Part shown: positions 28,234 through 36,911 of the stretch, piece after piece | Numbering within the stretch: the first letter of the stretch is position 1 | Layout of the letters: each line of letters begins with the position of its first letter | Source of the DNA: an uncultured Nitrosomonas sp. | Lineage (GTDB): Bacteria > Pseudomonadota > Gammaproteobacteria > Burkholderiales > Nitrosomonadaceae | NCBI GenBank assembly: GCA_902826115.1 | Contig: CADEDO010000022.1 | Span: 1-41,114, forward strand | Reading direction: 5' to 3' | DNA length: 41,114 nt | Position numbers and translations under genes: made by a program | The notes under the pieces: model-generated | Databases searched by the model: none | What the model saw: the letters and a program-made list of their open reading frames with translations, nothing else | Told to the model about the DNA's origin: nothing

Positions 28234-30348
28234 ATGTCACAATCATTATTTCAAAGAACACCATTACTTGACGGCGACAATGTCAATTCAAAACGTGAAG
28301 AGATCCGACGTTATTTTCACGCGACGCTGGATTGTTATGAACAACTTTTTGAAACACTGCGTAATGATGAAGCCTACTACAAGAAACCCATCAGCCTCCG
28401 TCACCCTCTGATTTTTTATCTGGGTCATACGGCCACATTTTTTGTCAACAAATTGATTCTTTCCGGATTGATCACTGAACGCATCAATCCCAGACTGGAA
28501 TCGATTTTCGCTGTCGGCGTGGACGAAATGAGCTGGGATGATCTGGACAGTACCCATTATGATTGGCCCACTGTGGAAGAAGTCCGTACCTACCGAAAAA
28601 CCATGCGCAATCTAGTCGACAAGCTGATTACCGACACGCCGCTCACTTTACCGATCAACTGGGAAAATCCCTGGTGGCCGATTCTGATGGGCATCGAACA
28701 TGAGCGCATTCATTTGGAAACCTCGTCGGTTCTGATTCGTCAGCACGCGCTGCAGTTTGTACAACCTCATCCGAATTGGGAGCCTTGTCGCAAATCCGGC
28801 ACGGCACCTCGCAATGAATTGATTCCTGTGACCGCGGGTACTGTGACTATTGGCAAAAATAAAATCGATCAATCACATTATGGCTGGGATAATGAATACG
28901 GCTCGCACAGCGCCGACATTGCCGCTTTTCAGGCCAGTAAATATCTGGTCAGTAACCAGGAATTTTTGCCTTTTATCGAGGCCAACGGTTATCGCACCGA
29001 AAGTTATTGGCAGGAAGAAGGTCGTTCATGGCAACAATTTACCCATGCGGAGCACCCTACTTTCTGGACCAAAAAAGGCGATAACTGGTATCTGCGCGTC
29101 ATGACCGAAGAAATCGCCATTCCATGGGACTGGCCGGTAGAAGTCAATTATCATGAAGCAAAAGCATTTTGCAATTGGAAAGCGGTCACCACTGGGCAGC
29201 CCGTTCGCCTGCCAACGGAAGATGAGTGGTATCGACTGTACGATGTTGCTCAGTTATCTGAAGTACCGGTAAATGCGCGGGCCGCTGGTAACCTGCATCT
29301 GGATTACTACGCATCCAGTTGTCCGGTGACCGAATTTCCACAAGGCGAGTTTTTTGACATCGTCGGCAACGTCTGGCAATGGACTGAAACCCCAACCTAT
29401 CCTTTTGCAGGCTTTGACGTGCATCCGTTATATGACGACTTCACCACGCCCACGTTTGATAACCAGCACAATTTGATCAAAGGCGGTTCCTGGGTTGCCT
29501 GTGGCAACGAAACGCTGCGTAGCGCACGCTACGCCTTTCGCCGGCATTTCTTTCAGCATGCGGGTTTCCGCTATGTCGTCACCGATGCTCCGGCGATCCT
29601 GCAAAGCTCCAACTATGAAACCGATAAGCTGCTGTCCGAATATGCCGAGTTTCATTATGGCGATGTTTATTTTGACGTACCCAATTTCCCCAAAACACTG
29701 GCAGAGATAGCCATCGCCGCGATGGGTGACCGGCCTAAACACACCGCGCTGGATCTGGGCTGTGCATCGGGCCGCTCCACCTTTGAATTGGCGCGCGCTT
29801 TCGAGCATGTCACCGGCATCGATTTTTCTGCACGCTTCATCGGACAGGGCGTGCAACTCGCTCAACAAGGCATGCTTCGCTACACATTGACTGACGAAGG
29901 CGATCTGGTTTCTTACAAAGAACGTACACTGACCAATCTGGGATTGGATCACACCAAACATAAAGTTGAGTTCTACCAGGGGGATGCATGCAACCTGAAG
30001 CCGATATTTACCGGTTACGATCTGATTCTTGCCGCCAATCTGATCGATCGTTTATATGATCCGGCGAAACTGCTGAACAGCATTCACACCCGTATCAATA
30101 GGGGTGGATTACTGATGATCACATCACCATACACCTGGCTCACGGAACACACCAAGAAAGAAGCCTGGATTGGCGGATTCAAGCGCGATGGCGAGAACTT
30201 CACCACATTGGATGGATTGAAAGAGATTTTGAGCAAGCACTTCCGTTTGATCCAGGGTCCACAGGCAGTGCCTTTTGTCATTCGTGAAACCAAGCGCAAA
30301 TTTCAGCATACATTGTCTGAAGCCACCATCTGGGAGAAAATTTCTTGA
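28234..30348 (+). CDS. ovoA: 5-histidylcysteine sulfoxide synthase with methyltransferase domain (OvoA)
   Basis: Non-haem iron enzyme that couples cysteine to C5 of histidine with oxygen, the first step of ovothiol A synthesis. The 704 residues comprise a DinB-like N-terminal domain (about 20-170) with iron ligands His65 and HERIH (His156, His160), a sulfatase-modifying-factor-like domain (about 190-435, with VRLPTEDEWYRLYD and FDIVGNVWQWTE), and a C-terminal class I methyltransferase (about 470-700, LDLGCASGRS) that methylates 5-thiohistidine. The length and three-domain order match OvoA rather than EgtB, which has no such methyltransferase. Its TGA overlaps the next gene's TTG start. Confidence 0.95.
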   Translation: MSQSLFQRTPLLDGDNVNSKREEIRRYFHATLDCYEQLFETLRNDEAYYKKPISLRHPLIFYLGHTATFFVNKLILSGLITERINPRLESIFAVGVDEMSWDDLDSTHYDWPTVEEVRTYRKTMRNLVDKLITDTPLTLPINWENPWWPILMGIEHERIHLETSSVLIRQHALQFVQPHPNWEPCRKSGTAPRNELIPVTAGTVTIGKNKIDQSHYGWDNEYGSHSADIAAFQASKYLVSNQEFLPFIEANGYRTESYWQEEGRSWQQFTHAEHPTFWTKKGDNWYLRVMTEEIAIPWDWPVEVNYHEAKAFCNWKAVTTGQPVRLPTEDEWYRLYDVAQLSEVPVNARAAGNLHLDYYASSCPVTEFPQGEFFDIVGNVWQWTETPTYPFAGFDVHPLYDDFTTPTFDNQHNLIKGGSWVACGNETLRSARYAFRRHFFQHAGFRYVVTDAPAILQSSNYETDKLLSEYAEFHYGDVYFDVPNFPKTLAEIAIAAMGDRPKHTALDLGCASGRSTFELARAFEHVTGIDFSARFIGQGVQLAQQGMLRYTLTDEGDLVSYKERTLTNLGLDHTKHKVEFYQGDACNLKPIFTGYDLILAANLIDRLYDPAKLLNSIHTRINRGGLLMITSPYTWLTEHTKKEAWIGGFKRDGENFTTLDGLKEILSKHFRLIQGPQAVPFVIRETKRKFQHTLSEATIWEKIS

Positions 30349-31514
30349 GCGGTGGTTTTGACTTTGACCACGAAATCGATCGCGAAGGAAGCCATAGTGT
30401 CAAGTATGACGGGCGGCAAGGCATGTTTGGCAAAAGTGATGTCATCCCAGTGTGGGTGGCGGATATGGACTTTGCCACACCGCCCGCGGTTACTCGGGCA
30501 CTGGCGCAACGTGCCGCTCACCCCATTTACGGCTATACGCTTTTCCCGGACAGTTTGTATGATTCCCTGATCGATTGGATGCTACGACGCCATGGTTGGA
30601 CCATCCAACGCGACTGGATCGTCATGTGCCCAGGTGTAGTGCCTTCGCTGAATGCCGCCGTGATGGCATTTACCCAACCTGGTGAATCCGTGATTATCCA
30701 GCCTCCAGTGTATTTTCCTTTTTTCTCTGCCGTCACGCAGACGGGCAGAAAGCTGATCCCCAACCCGCTGCAACTGGAAAATGGCCGCTACACTATCGAT
30801 TTTGATCATCTGGAACAATGCGCCAAGAATGCACGCCTGTTATTACTGTGCTCTCCGCATAATCCGGTCGGCAGAGTCTGGAACTCCGATGAACTGGAAC
30901 GTTTACTGGCAATCGCTGCGAAGCACGATGTGGTGGTTTTCTCAGATGAAATTCATGCCGATCTCATCTACCCCGGCCATCAACACCATGCAATAGCGAC
31001 TCTGCCGCAAAACACAGGAAAAATCATCACTGCCGTCGCTCCCAGCAAAACATTCAATATACCTGGCCTGAATCTGTCCACGCTGATTATTCCCGACAAA
31101 TCCATCCGGAACTCCATCATGCAAGTATTCAATAATATGCACGTGAGCACATCCAATCCATTCAGTATCACCGCCTTTGAAACTGCTTATCGCGAAGGCG
31201 AAGCTTGGTTAGATGAGTTGTTGATCTACTTACGCGACACACGCGATAGCGTTACAGCATTTCTGGCTACATATTTGCCGGAAATCAAAATTATCCAACC
31301 CGAAGGCACTTATTTGCTGTGGCTGGACTGCCGCACTCTTGACATGACTGATGCTCAACTCAAGCATTTTTTCATTCATGAAGCCGGGGTTGGCATGAGT
31401 CCTGGCATCTTGTTTGGTAATGAAGGCAGCGGGTTTATGCGGTTAAATATTGGTGCACCCCGTCGTACTATTTTGAGCGTGTTGGAGCATATTAGAGAAG
31501 CTAGAAATCAATAA
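30345..31514 (+). CDS. MalY/PatB-type PLP-dependent C-S lyase, probable OvoB
   Basis: 389-residue fold-type I PLP enzyme. It starts FDFDHEIDREGSHSVKYDG, as MalY/PatB proteins do, and has VWVADMDFATPP, the PLP-contacting SPHNPVGRVW, VFSDEIHADLIY, and the PLP-lysine motif SKTFNIPGLN. These are cystathionine beta-lyase-like C-S lyases. It begins with TTG inside the ovoA stop codon (TTGA), with GGGAGAAA upstream, so it is translationally coupled to ovoA. In the ovothiol pathway a separate PLP lyase (OvoB) cleaves the OvoA product to 5-thiohistidine; the tight coupling makes that role likely. A general cysteine-S-conjugate lyase remains possible. Confidence 0.88.
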   Translation: MSGGFDFDHEIDREGSHSVKYDGRQGMFGKSDVIPVWVADMDFATPPAVTRALAQRAAHPIYGYTLFPDSLYDSLIDWMLRRHGWTIQRDWIVMCPGVVPSLNAAVMAFTQPGESVIIQPPVYFPFFSAVTQTGRKLIPNPLQLENGRYTIDFDHLEQCAKNARLLLLCSPHNPVGRVWNSDELERLLAIAAKHDVVVFSDEIHADLIYPGHQHHAIATLPQNTGKIITAVAPSKTFNIPGLNLSTLIIPDKSIRNSIMQVFNNMHVSTSNPFSITAFETAYREGEAWLDELLIYLRDTRDSVTAFLATYLPEIKIIQPEGTYLLWLDCRTLDMTDAQLKHFFIHEAGVGMSPGILFGNEGSGFMRLNIGAPRRTILSVLEHIREARNQ

Positions 31515-32192
31515 TAGCCGTTGCACGTCATCATCAAAACAAAGCGTTCTTTGCAAACGCTAACGCCAGGACAATTTTAAGACAAACAATCAACCCTTAT
31601 CCTTCCCATAGGGCGCACAAAAAACATCACCCTAAAGAATTGTCTCTAAAATGACTCACCATCATGCATTATTAAACTCAGAAAAATAGATAATATTGGC
31701 TAGCAATGTGTGCGTAAAATTATCCCGAATAAGCGAATCTACCTAGGAGTTTCCTAGGACATTTGACTAGTTAATCAGTATCAATAGCGTCCAATTTTCC
31801 AATCCTGCGTATTTACTCAGCCTCTCAAATCAAAATCATAGTGCCTTGCTTTCATCAAGAAAGTATCGAAATGCTGCAAACAGCAATCAAAGGGAAGCAT
31901 ACTATTATAATTTAATACATATACTTATATAAAAAACCTCTCTTGAAACAAACAAGAAAAAATACACTTCATGGTTAGATCAGCAGATGAAAATCGGCAG
32001 CCAATCAAATACTGATTGCGTCAAATCCCCAAGCATTAATCCAAGCTAACTTAGAAATCTAATAGGACAGCTGCCCATTCAATTCAGGACAATTTCAGGA
32101 GTTTCATCTCTATTATCAACAGAAGATTACGCCTAATATCTCGCCACTTAATGTTCTGCAATTTTTTGAATAATTAACTTCTGGGGCAAGCA
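31515..32192. other. AT-rich intergenic region upstream of the DUF4114 protein
   Basis: 678 bp without a gene. A weak hairpin (AGCGTT/AACGCT, 31543-31561) follows the lyase gene. CCTAGG occurs twice 11 bp apart (31742, 31753), the second reading into AGGACATTT. AGGACA occurs at 32064 and 32086 (22 bp apart), the latter as AGGACAATTT, about 105 bp before the start codon. These GGACA(TTT) boxes resemble the tandem repeat upstream of the second PEP-CTERM gene. Confidence 0.4.
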
Positions 32193-32831
32193 ATGAAAAA
32201 CTCTTTACGATTGATAGCAGTGTCTATGGTTCTTTGGTCCGGCTTGTTTTCGATAGCTAGTGTAAAAGCAGCCTCAATTCCATATGCAGATGCGGGAACA
32301 CCTGATCAGAATATTTACACCTTTACAGCAACATCAACCGGCTATATTGGTGCTTACTTCCAATCAAGCTCGGCAGCGTATACCAATACGCTATCGTTAC
32401 TTGTCAATGGCGTAATCACACCACAATCCTCTATGGGAGTTTTAAACAATCAAACTTCAAGCGTGGGAGATTATGTCAATCTTGGATATGTGAATGCAGG
32501 GGATGTTCTTACCTTCCAATTAAATGTTCTAGATACTGGAAGCATCTGGAACTCCAACGCTTCATTTAATGCTGATGGAATGAATCACATCTACTCAACT
32601 GCATTTGCTGGAGATTCGGTTCTTGGCACTCCCGCTGGCACATATCTGGGGTTTGAGGATTTATACGGTGGCGGAGATTTTGATTATAATGATGAAGCAT
32701 TTGTATTCACAAATGTGAGTGTATCGTTGTCAGAGCAAGTTAGTCCCGTACCTGAACCAGAAACCTATGCCATGCTATTGGTTGGATTAGGATTAATGAC
32801 ATTCACTATACGTCGCAAAACAACCGCCTAA
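32193..32831 (+). CDS. PEP-CTERM surface protein with DUF4114 domain
   Basis: Exported 212-residue protein. It has an N-terminal signal peptide (about residues 1-27, ending SVKAAS) and a C-terminal PEP-CTERM sorting signal: VPEPETYAMLLVGLGLMTF followed by IRRK, i.e. motif, single span and basic end. The core is rich in Ser, Thr, Asn and Gly, and near residues 148-172 has GFEDLYGGGDFDYND, the acidic segment of DUF4114 that is probably calcium-binding. Exosortase (EpsH/XrtA) would process it, but no exosortase gene is in the window. GGGGCAAGCA precedes the ATG. Likely a surface or matrix protein; no enzyme motif is seen. Confidence 0.9.
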   Translation: MKNSLRLIAVSMVLWSGLFSIASVKAASIPYADAGTPDQNIYTFTATSTGYIGAYFQSSSAAYTNTLSLLVNGVITPQSSMGVLNNQTSSVGDYVNLGYVNAGDVLTFQLNVLDTGSIWNSNASFNADGMNHIYSTAFAGDSVLGTPAGTYLGFEDLYGGGDFDYNDEAFVFTNVSVSLSEQVSPVPEPETYAMLLVGLGLMTFTIRRKTTA

Positions 32832-32857
32832 TACCTAAGAAATTAGTATCATTTTAG

Positions 32858-32891
32858 ATTCCTTCCGTGTTTGCGCACGGGAGGAATTTTA
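32858..32891 (+). terminator. Terminator of the DUF4114 PEP-CTERM gene
   Basis: ATTCCTTCCGTG pairs with CACGGGAGGAAT (12 bp, one G-U) around a 6-nt loop, followed by TTTT, starting 27 bp after the stop codon. Confidence 0.9.
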
Positions 32892-33379
32892 TTCCAAGAT
32901 TTGGTTATATGAATAACCAAGCGAAATTCCCATTCACCGCATTTTGCTTCATTCGATCCTCAAGATTGATCAATATTTCCACATAGATTGTTTCTCTTTG
33001 ATGCGATTAAAGTGATCGAAGCAATCTCATTTGTCAGCACGAAACACTGCGCAGCATTAGATTCACTTAAATCGATTGGCAGATTTGTGAATTGCCCAAT
33101 CTCTCGTTAATTTACTTGAATGACCTCAAACGTAAATATGATCGTAAAATACGTCGGATAGTCCACTTTTCTCGATACCCATGATCGCCAGATCGACACA
33201 CTTACCACGAGTGACTCGGCTGAGTATATAGCTCGTACACGAAGTAAACGGGGATTCGGGTGCCTGCATGGTTCATACGACAATATTCTCGCTCCCCCTT
33301 TATTGAATCACACAAGAATCAAACCACTCATAACCTAAAAATTGTTATATCAGTCATATTGATTTTCTTCATAAAGCAG
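32892..33379. other. Intergenic region between the PEP-CTERM genes
   Basis: No gene seen. Around 33165-33300 the base composition becomes more GC-rich than the flanks. A nested hairpin (ACGAG 33207-33211 with CTCGT 33232-33236, enclosing ACTC/GAGT) lies in it. Short frames on both strands give no recognisable protein. It could be a decayed insertion or a small structured RNA. Confidence 0.35.
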
Positions 33380-33448
33380 GACATTTAACCTACTCACCTC
33401 AAGACATTTATCTTATTAATTTCATGACATTCCTCTCTATTAGTGCAA
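33380..33448 (+). repeat. Three 23-bp tandem repeats, probable activator sites
   Basis: Units begin with GACATT at 33380, 33403 and 33426, exactly 23 bp apart. The first two units agree at 16 of 23 positions and the second and third at 14 of 23, with CA near each unit end. The last GACATT touches the -35 position of the promoter of the next gene. Position and spacing suggest binding sites for an activator. Confidence 0.65.
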
Positions 33449-33453
33449 AAAAA

Positions 33454-33459
33454 TATAAT
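33454..33459 (+). promoter_or_regulatory. -10 box upstream of the second PEP-CTERM gene
   Basis: A perfect TATAAT 66 bp before the ATG. The 17-bp-spaced -35 hexamer is TCCTCT, far from consensus, which fits an activator-dependent promoter fed by the adjoining GACATT repeats. Confidence 0.5.
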
Positions 33460-33525
33460 GCACTATATGCCATGTAGTTCATGAACTTATAGCTTATAAA
33501 AAGTCAAATTTCTTGGAGCAAAATT

Positions 33526-34017
33526 ATGAGAAGTTTTTTTGGATTAATGGCAACTTCTGTTGTTGTTTGGTTTGGTTTAAGTATCGGGGCCGCGATGGCA
33601 GAAGGACTTGATGAGCAGGCAACAAACCCTGGAGACTATTTTACTGATTTAAATTCCCTTTACGCTTCGATGATCCCAAAACGAAGCAATCAGGCAGATT
33701 CGATTATAGAAGGATTTAATAGTGTCCATGACATCAAATCAGTTAACTCCCACAACAATAAATTCAAAGCGCCTCTTACAGATAAAATCAATTTTACCTC
33801 AGGTCCATTCAATGAGTTTGTTGTCCTGGTTTCAAACTTGGATATTACGACAACGCCAGCTCTGAATTTGAACCCGAATCCTTTATATACCAACTCAGAC
33901 AAAAACAACCTAATTTCTACCGCTAACCCTATGCCAGAACCTGAGACTCACTCAATGTTATTAATTGGGATAGGCTTAGTGGGATTTTCGATACGGCGCA
34001 GAAGGTTTATTGGTTAA
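33526..34017 (+). CDS. PEP-CTERM sorting-signal protein of unknown function
   Basis: Exported 163-residue protein. Signal peptide at about residues 1-25 (ending GAAMAE); C-terminal PEP-CTERM signal MPEPETHSMLLIGIGLVGFSIRRRR. The middle, about 110 residues, is polar and Asn/Ser-rich, matches no domain I know, and has no cysteine. GGAGCAAAATT precedes the ATG. It follows the tandem GACATT repeats and is convergent with the small lipoprotein gene, sharing the hairpin at 34112-34149. Its N-terminal signal resembles that of the preceding PEP-CTERM protein, but the mature parts are unrelated to the eye. Confidence 0.87.
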   Translation: MRSFFGLMATSVVVWFGLSIGAAMAEGLDEQATNPGDYFTDLNSLYASMIPKRSNQADSIIEGFNSVHDIKSVNSHNNKFKAPLTDKINFTSGPFNEFVVLVSNLDITTTPALNLNPNPLYTNSDKNNLISTANPMPEPETHSMLLIGIGLVGFSIRRRRFIG

Positions 34018-34111
34018 TCTGTAAACAATTAACAGATTTCATTAGACTAACTTCACACAGTTGCTCGACGAGCACAAATTATTAGTAGCAACCAATCATT
34101 TTTGGAATTCA

Positions 34112-34149
34112 GAAACAAGAAACCGCCCAGGAAGGCGGTTTCTTGTTTC
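34112..34149. terminator. Bidirectional terminator hairpin
   Basis: A 16-bp perfect stem (GAAACAAGAAACCGCC and complement) with a 6-nt loop, between the convergent PEP-CTERM and small lipoprotein genes. Each strand ends its second arm with TTTCTTGTTTC, so it should terminate in both directions. Confidence 0.88.
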
Positions 34150-34187
34150 ATACAAATGTTTGTACGAATCTACTTTAGCATTTATTT

Positions 34188-34364
34188 CTAGTGCCCTGGT
34201 TTGCTGGTGCCACCAAATGGGCGTGGATCCTGTCCTTCTTTCAGGCAATTACCATTTCCATCTACACCAAACTCACACTCGCCTGAAGCATTTGGATCAC
34301 CCATATCAGCATTTGAACAAGCAGTAAGAAATACTACTAAAGTGGCTGCAAAAATTGATTTCAT
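34188..34364 (-). CDS. Small lipoprotein, 58 residues, unknown function
   Basis: A short gene read directly from the minus strand. It encodes MKSIFAATLVVFLTAC followed by a polar tail. The first 15 residues form a lipoprotein signal with lipobox LTAC, making Cys16 the lipidated residue. The mature 43 residues are rich in Gly, Asp, Asn and Pro (GECEFGVDGNGNCLKEGQD, then PRPFGG) with two further cysteines (30 and 40) that could form a disulfide. AAGGAAATTAAAGCA precedes the ATG, a TTGAGT/TATACT promoter lies upstream, and a strong terminator follows, all supporting a real gene. No family recognised. Confidence 0.75.
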   Translation of the reverse strand: MKSIFAATLVVFLTACSNADMGDPNASGECEFGVDGNGNCLKEGQDPRPFGGTSKPGH

Positions 34365-34413
34365 TGCTTTAATTTCCTTTTATAAATTTACCATAATTAA
34401 GCCCTGGAAATTG

Positions 34414-34443
34414 AGTATATAACGGAACTGACAAAATACTCAA
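34414..34443 (-). promoter_or_regulatory. Promoter of the small lipoprotein gene
   Basis: Minus strand TTGAGT (34438-34443), 18-bp spacer, TATACT (34414-34419), about 50 bp before the ATG of the 58-residue lipoprotein. Confidence 0.5.
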
Positions 34444-34571
34444 GCACATAGCACGTCCACTCACACCATTCTACCCAGTTTGGATGTTAAAACATTCGGT
34501 TATCTGCATTAAAGTAAAAGGTGCTTTAATGATCAATTGGTACATTTTATACATTTTATTTCTTGATTTTT

Positions 34572-34591
34572 GGTTTATAAATTTATAAACC
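34572..34591. promoter_or_regulatory. Perfect 20-bp palindrome downstream of recQ
   Basis: GGTTTATAAATTTATAAACC reads the same on both strands. It lies in AT-rich DNA between the small lipoprotein promoter and the recQ 3' end. It could be an operator, a weak hairpin or chance in AT-rich sequence. The remainder of 34444-34710 shows nothing else. Confidence 0.35.
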
Positions 34592-34710
34592 TAATGGCCA
34601 TGTTACTGAGAAACTTGCTGCAACTTATTGCGCTCCAGAAAAATGGATTCAATTAGAACGCATTGCATTCGAATATATATGTGCTAAGCAAAATCATATA
34701 ACCATGCGCA

Positions 34711-36516
34711 TTAAATCCAGCATCCACGGAGAATTTCAATCAGATGATTGCCATATTTATCCAGCTTGCGCACTCCAATCCCCGTCACTTGCCGCAATTC
34801 ATCTTCCGTTTTCGGGCATAAACGAACAAGCTCGCGCAATGTGGCATCATGGAAAATAACATAAGCCGGAACTCCATGCTCCTTGGCTGTTTTCGCACGC
34901 CATGTGCGCAATTGTTCCCAAAGTTGACGATCATTCGAATTCAACATTGCAAACTCATCGTCTTGCCGATTCTCTGAAAACTGCTTTTGTTTAGTTTGTT
35001 GACGCAAGTAGATTTTTTGCTGTCCTTTCAATACGGCGCGACTTGCGGTCGTGAGATTCAAGCCGCCATGGCCTTCGCTATCTGTTGTCAATAAACCGAG
35101 CGCCACCATTTGGCGGAATACTGCACGCCATGCTCTCTCATGTAAGTTTTTACCAATACCAAACGTGCTGACTTTATCGTGATGCCACTCTTTTACCCGC
35201 TGCGTTAAATTACCCCGCAGAACGTCGACCAAGTGCCCAACTCCAAAACTCTGCCCAGTTCGATAAACACAAGACAAAGCTTTCTGCACCTCTTCAGTGG
35301 CATCCCATACTTGTGGTGGATTTAGACAAACATCACAGTTTCCACATGCAGCAACATCAACTGTTTCACCAAAATAACTCAACAAGCGTGATCGACGACA
35401 GGTTGTGATTTCACATAGCGACAACATGGCTTCCAGCTTTCTGGTAGCTACTTGTTTAAACCTAATCTGCGCTTCAGATTCCTCAATCATACGTCGCAGT
35501 TGAATTACATCGCCGAGACCATAAACCATCCAAGCATTCGCCGCCCGTCCATCACGACCGGCACGACCGGTTTCTTGATAATACCCTTCAATACTCTTAG
35601 GTAAATCCAGATGCGCGACAAAACGCACATCAGGTTTATCAATTCCCATCCCAAAAGCAATGGTGGCAACCATTACAATGCCTTCTTCCCGCAGGAATTT
35701 TTCCTGATTCAAACTACGTTCCTGCATACTCATGCCGGCATGATAAGCAACTGCACGAATGCCTTTATCAGCTAGCCAGACTGTCGTTTCTTCTACTTTC
35801 TTGCGTGACAAACAATAAACTATTCCAGCATCATTCCTGTGTTCTGCCTGTATAAAATCCAGCAGCTGTGCTCGACTATTGGTTTTATCAATAATTTGAT
35901 ATCGGATGTTAGGGCGATCAAAACTGGAAACAAATACCCTGGCCACCTCCAACCCTAAACGTTCGATAATTTCTTGCCGGGTATCCATGTCAGCCGTTGC
36001 TGTCAGCGCAATACGCGGCACTCTGGGGAATCTCTCATGTAACACAGATAATTGACTGTATTCTGGACGAAAATCATGTCCCCATTGGGACACACAGTGA
36101 GCTTCATCAATCGCAAATAAAGCGATTCGAATACGTGTGATCAGATTTAAAAAGCGAGGTGTTAGCAATCTTTCCGGAGCCACATACAGAAGATCATACT
36201 CACTGGCTAGCAACTTCTGCTCCACTGCTAACGATTCCTGAACTGATAAGGAAGAATTCAGCACCGCTGCACGCACTCCAAGCTCATGCAATGCCGCAAC
36301 TTGATTATGCATCAATGCAATCAATGGAGAAACAACGATTGCAACACCCTCTCGCAATAGCGCTGGAATCTGATAGCAAAGTGACTTTCCCCCTCCTGTC
36401 GGCATCAATACTAAACAATCCCCACCGGCGGCAACGTGCGCAATGACTTCCGCTTGTTGACCACGAAATGCGGGATAACCAAAAACTTCTTTGAGGATGT
36501 TAAGTGCTTTGGACAT
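34711..36516 (-). CDS. recQ: ATP-dependent DNA helicase RecQ
   Basis: 3'-5' helicase that processes stalled forks and starts RecF-pathway recombination. The 601 residues show the RecQ order: Walker [14 protein letters not shown] near residues 37-49, DEAH box ([18 protein letters not shown]), helicase motif V-VI ([25 protein letters not shown]), the zinc-binding RQC cysteines ([15 protein letters not shown]), winged helix, and the HRDC domain at about 515-590. Length is normal. It is divergent from glnA across a 395-bp gap. Confidence 0.97.
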   Translation of the reverse strand: MSKALNILKEVFGYPAFRGQQAEVIAHVAAGGDCLVLMPTGGGKSLCYQIPALLREGVAIVVSPLIALMHNQVAALHELGVRAAVLNSSLSVQESLAVEQKLLASEYDLLYVAPERLLTPRFLNLITRIRIALFAIDEAHCVSQWGHDFRPEYSQLSVLHERFPRVPRIALTATADMDTRQEIIERLGLEVARVFVSSFDRPNIRYQIIDKTNSRAQLLDFIQAEHRNDAGIVYCLSRKKVEETTVWLADKGIRAVAYHAGMSMQERSLNQEKFLREEGIVMVATIAFGMGIDKPDVRFVAHLDLPKSIEGYYQETGRAGRDGRAANAWMVYGLGDVIQLRRMIEESEAQIRFKQVATRKLEAMLSLCEITTCRRSRLLSYFGETVDVAACGNCDVCLNPPQVWDATEEVQKALSCVYRTGQSFGVGHLVDVLRGNLTQRVKEWHHDKVSTFGIGKNLHERAWRAVFRQMVALGLLTTDSEGHGGLNLTTASRAVLKGQQKIYLRQQTKQKQFSENRQDDEFAMLNSNDRQLWEQLRTWRAKTAKEHGVPAYVIFHDATLRELVRLCPKTEDELRQVTGIGVRKLDKYGNHLIEILRGCWI

Positions 36517-36911
36517 TCAAGGTTCTACGATGACTTATGCGCAATATTCTTTTATCTCAAGAGCCAAATTCTGACAATTCTGTCGGTAAGGTAACCGATC
36601 AACCAGCAACAAAATACCTTACTCAAGCGAGAAATCCAATCGATAATTTCCTGACCAAAATAAAAATGTACTTCCAACCATCAAATTACATCTCCCTAGA
36701 GCTCAAAAACATGTATTTAGCTCTCACAAATCACGATAATCTACTTTACGATAGTACCGTAAAATATTGATCCGAAAACTGCATATTGATTTTCCAACCA
36801 ATTTGTTAATATCGATTCAAATTATTCATTGTGCTGTGCTGGTATAATTCTATCTAAATGTATCTTTATTTTGTTTTATTAAATTTGTAACGCTAGTCTG
36901 GAGAGAGAAAA
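36517..36911. other. Divergent control region of recQ and glnA
   Basis: 395 bp. An extended -10 element TGGTATAAT lies at 36840-36848, 63 bp before the glnA start, without a clear -35. I see no obvious sigma-54 (GG-N10-GC) or NtrC-type site. A 77-codon frame at 36537-36770 has no ribosome-binding site or recognisable motif and is not called. Confidence 0.55.

Noticed and set aside
28234..30348. EgtB of ergothioneine synthesis
   Set aside because: The C-terminal methyltransferase domain, length and coupled C-S lyase fit OvoA; no egtD-type gene is adjacent.
32150..32192. Sigma-54 promoter upstream of the DUF4114 PEP-CTERM gene
   Set aside because: GCCAC...CTGCA is loosely similar, but the required GG-N10-GC pair is not present.
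36537..36770. 77-codon plus-strand frame between recQ and glnA
   Set aside because: No ribosome-binding site, no motif, and it runs through the divergent control region; composition looks non-coding.
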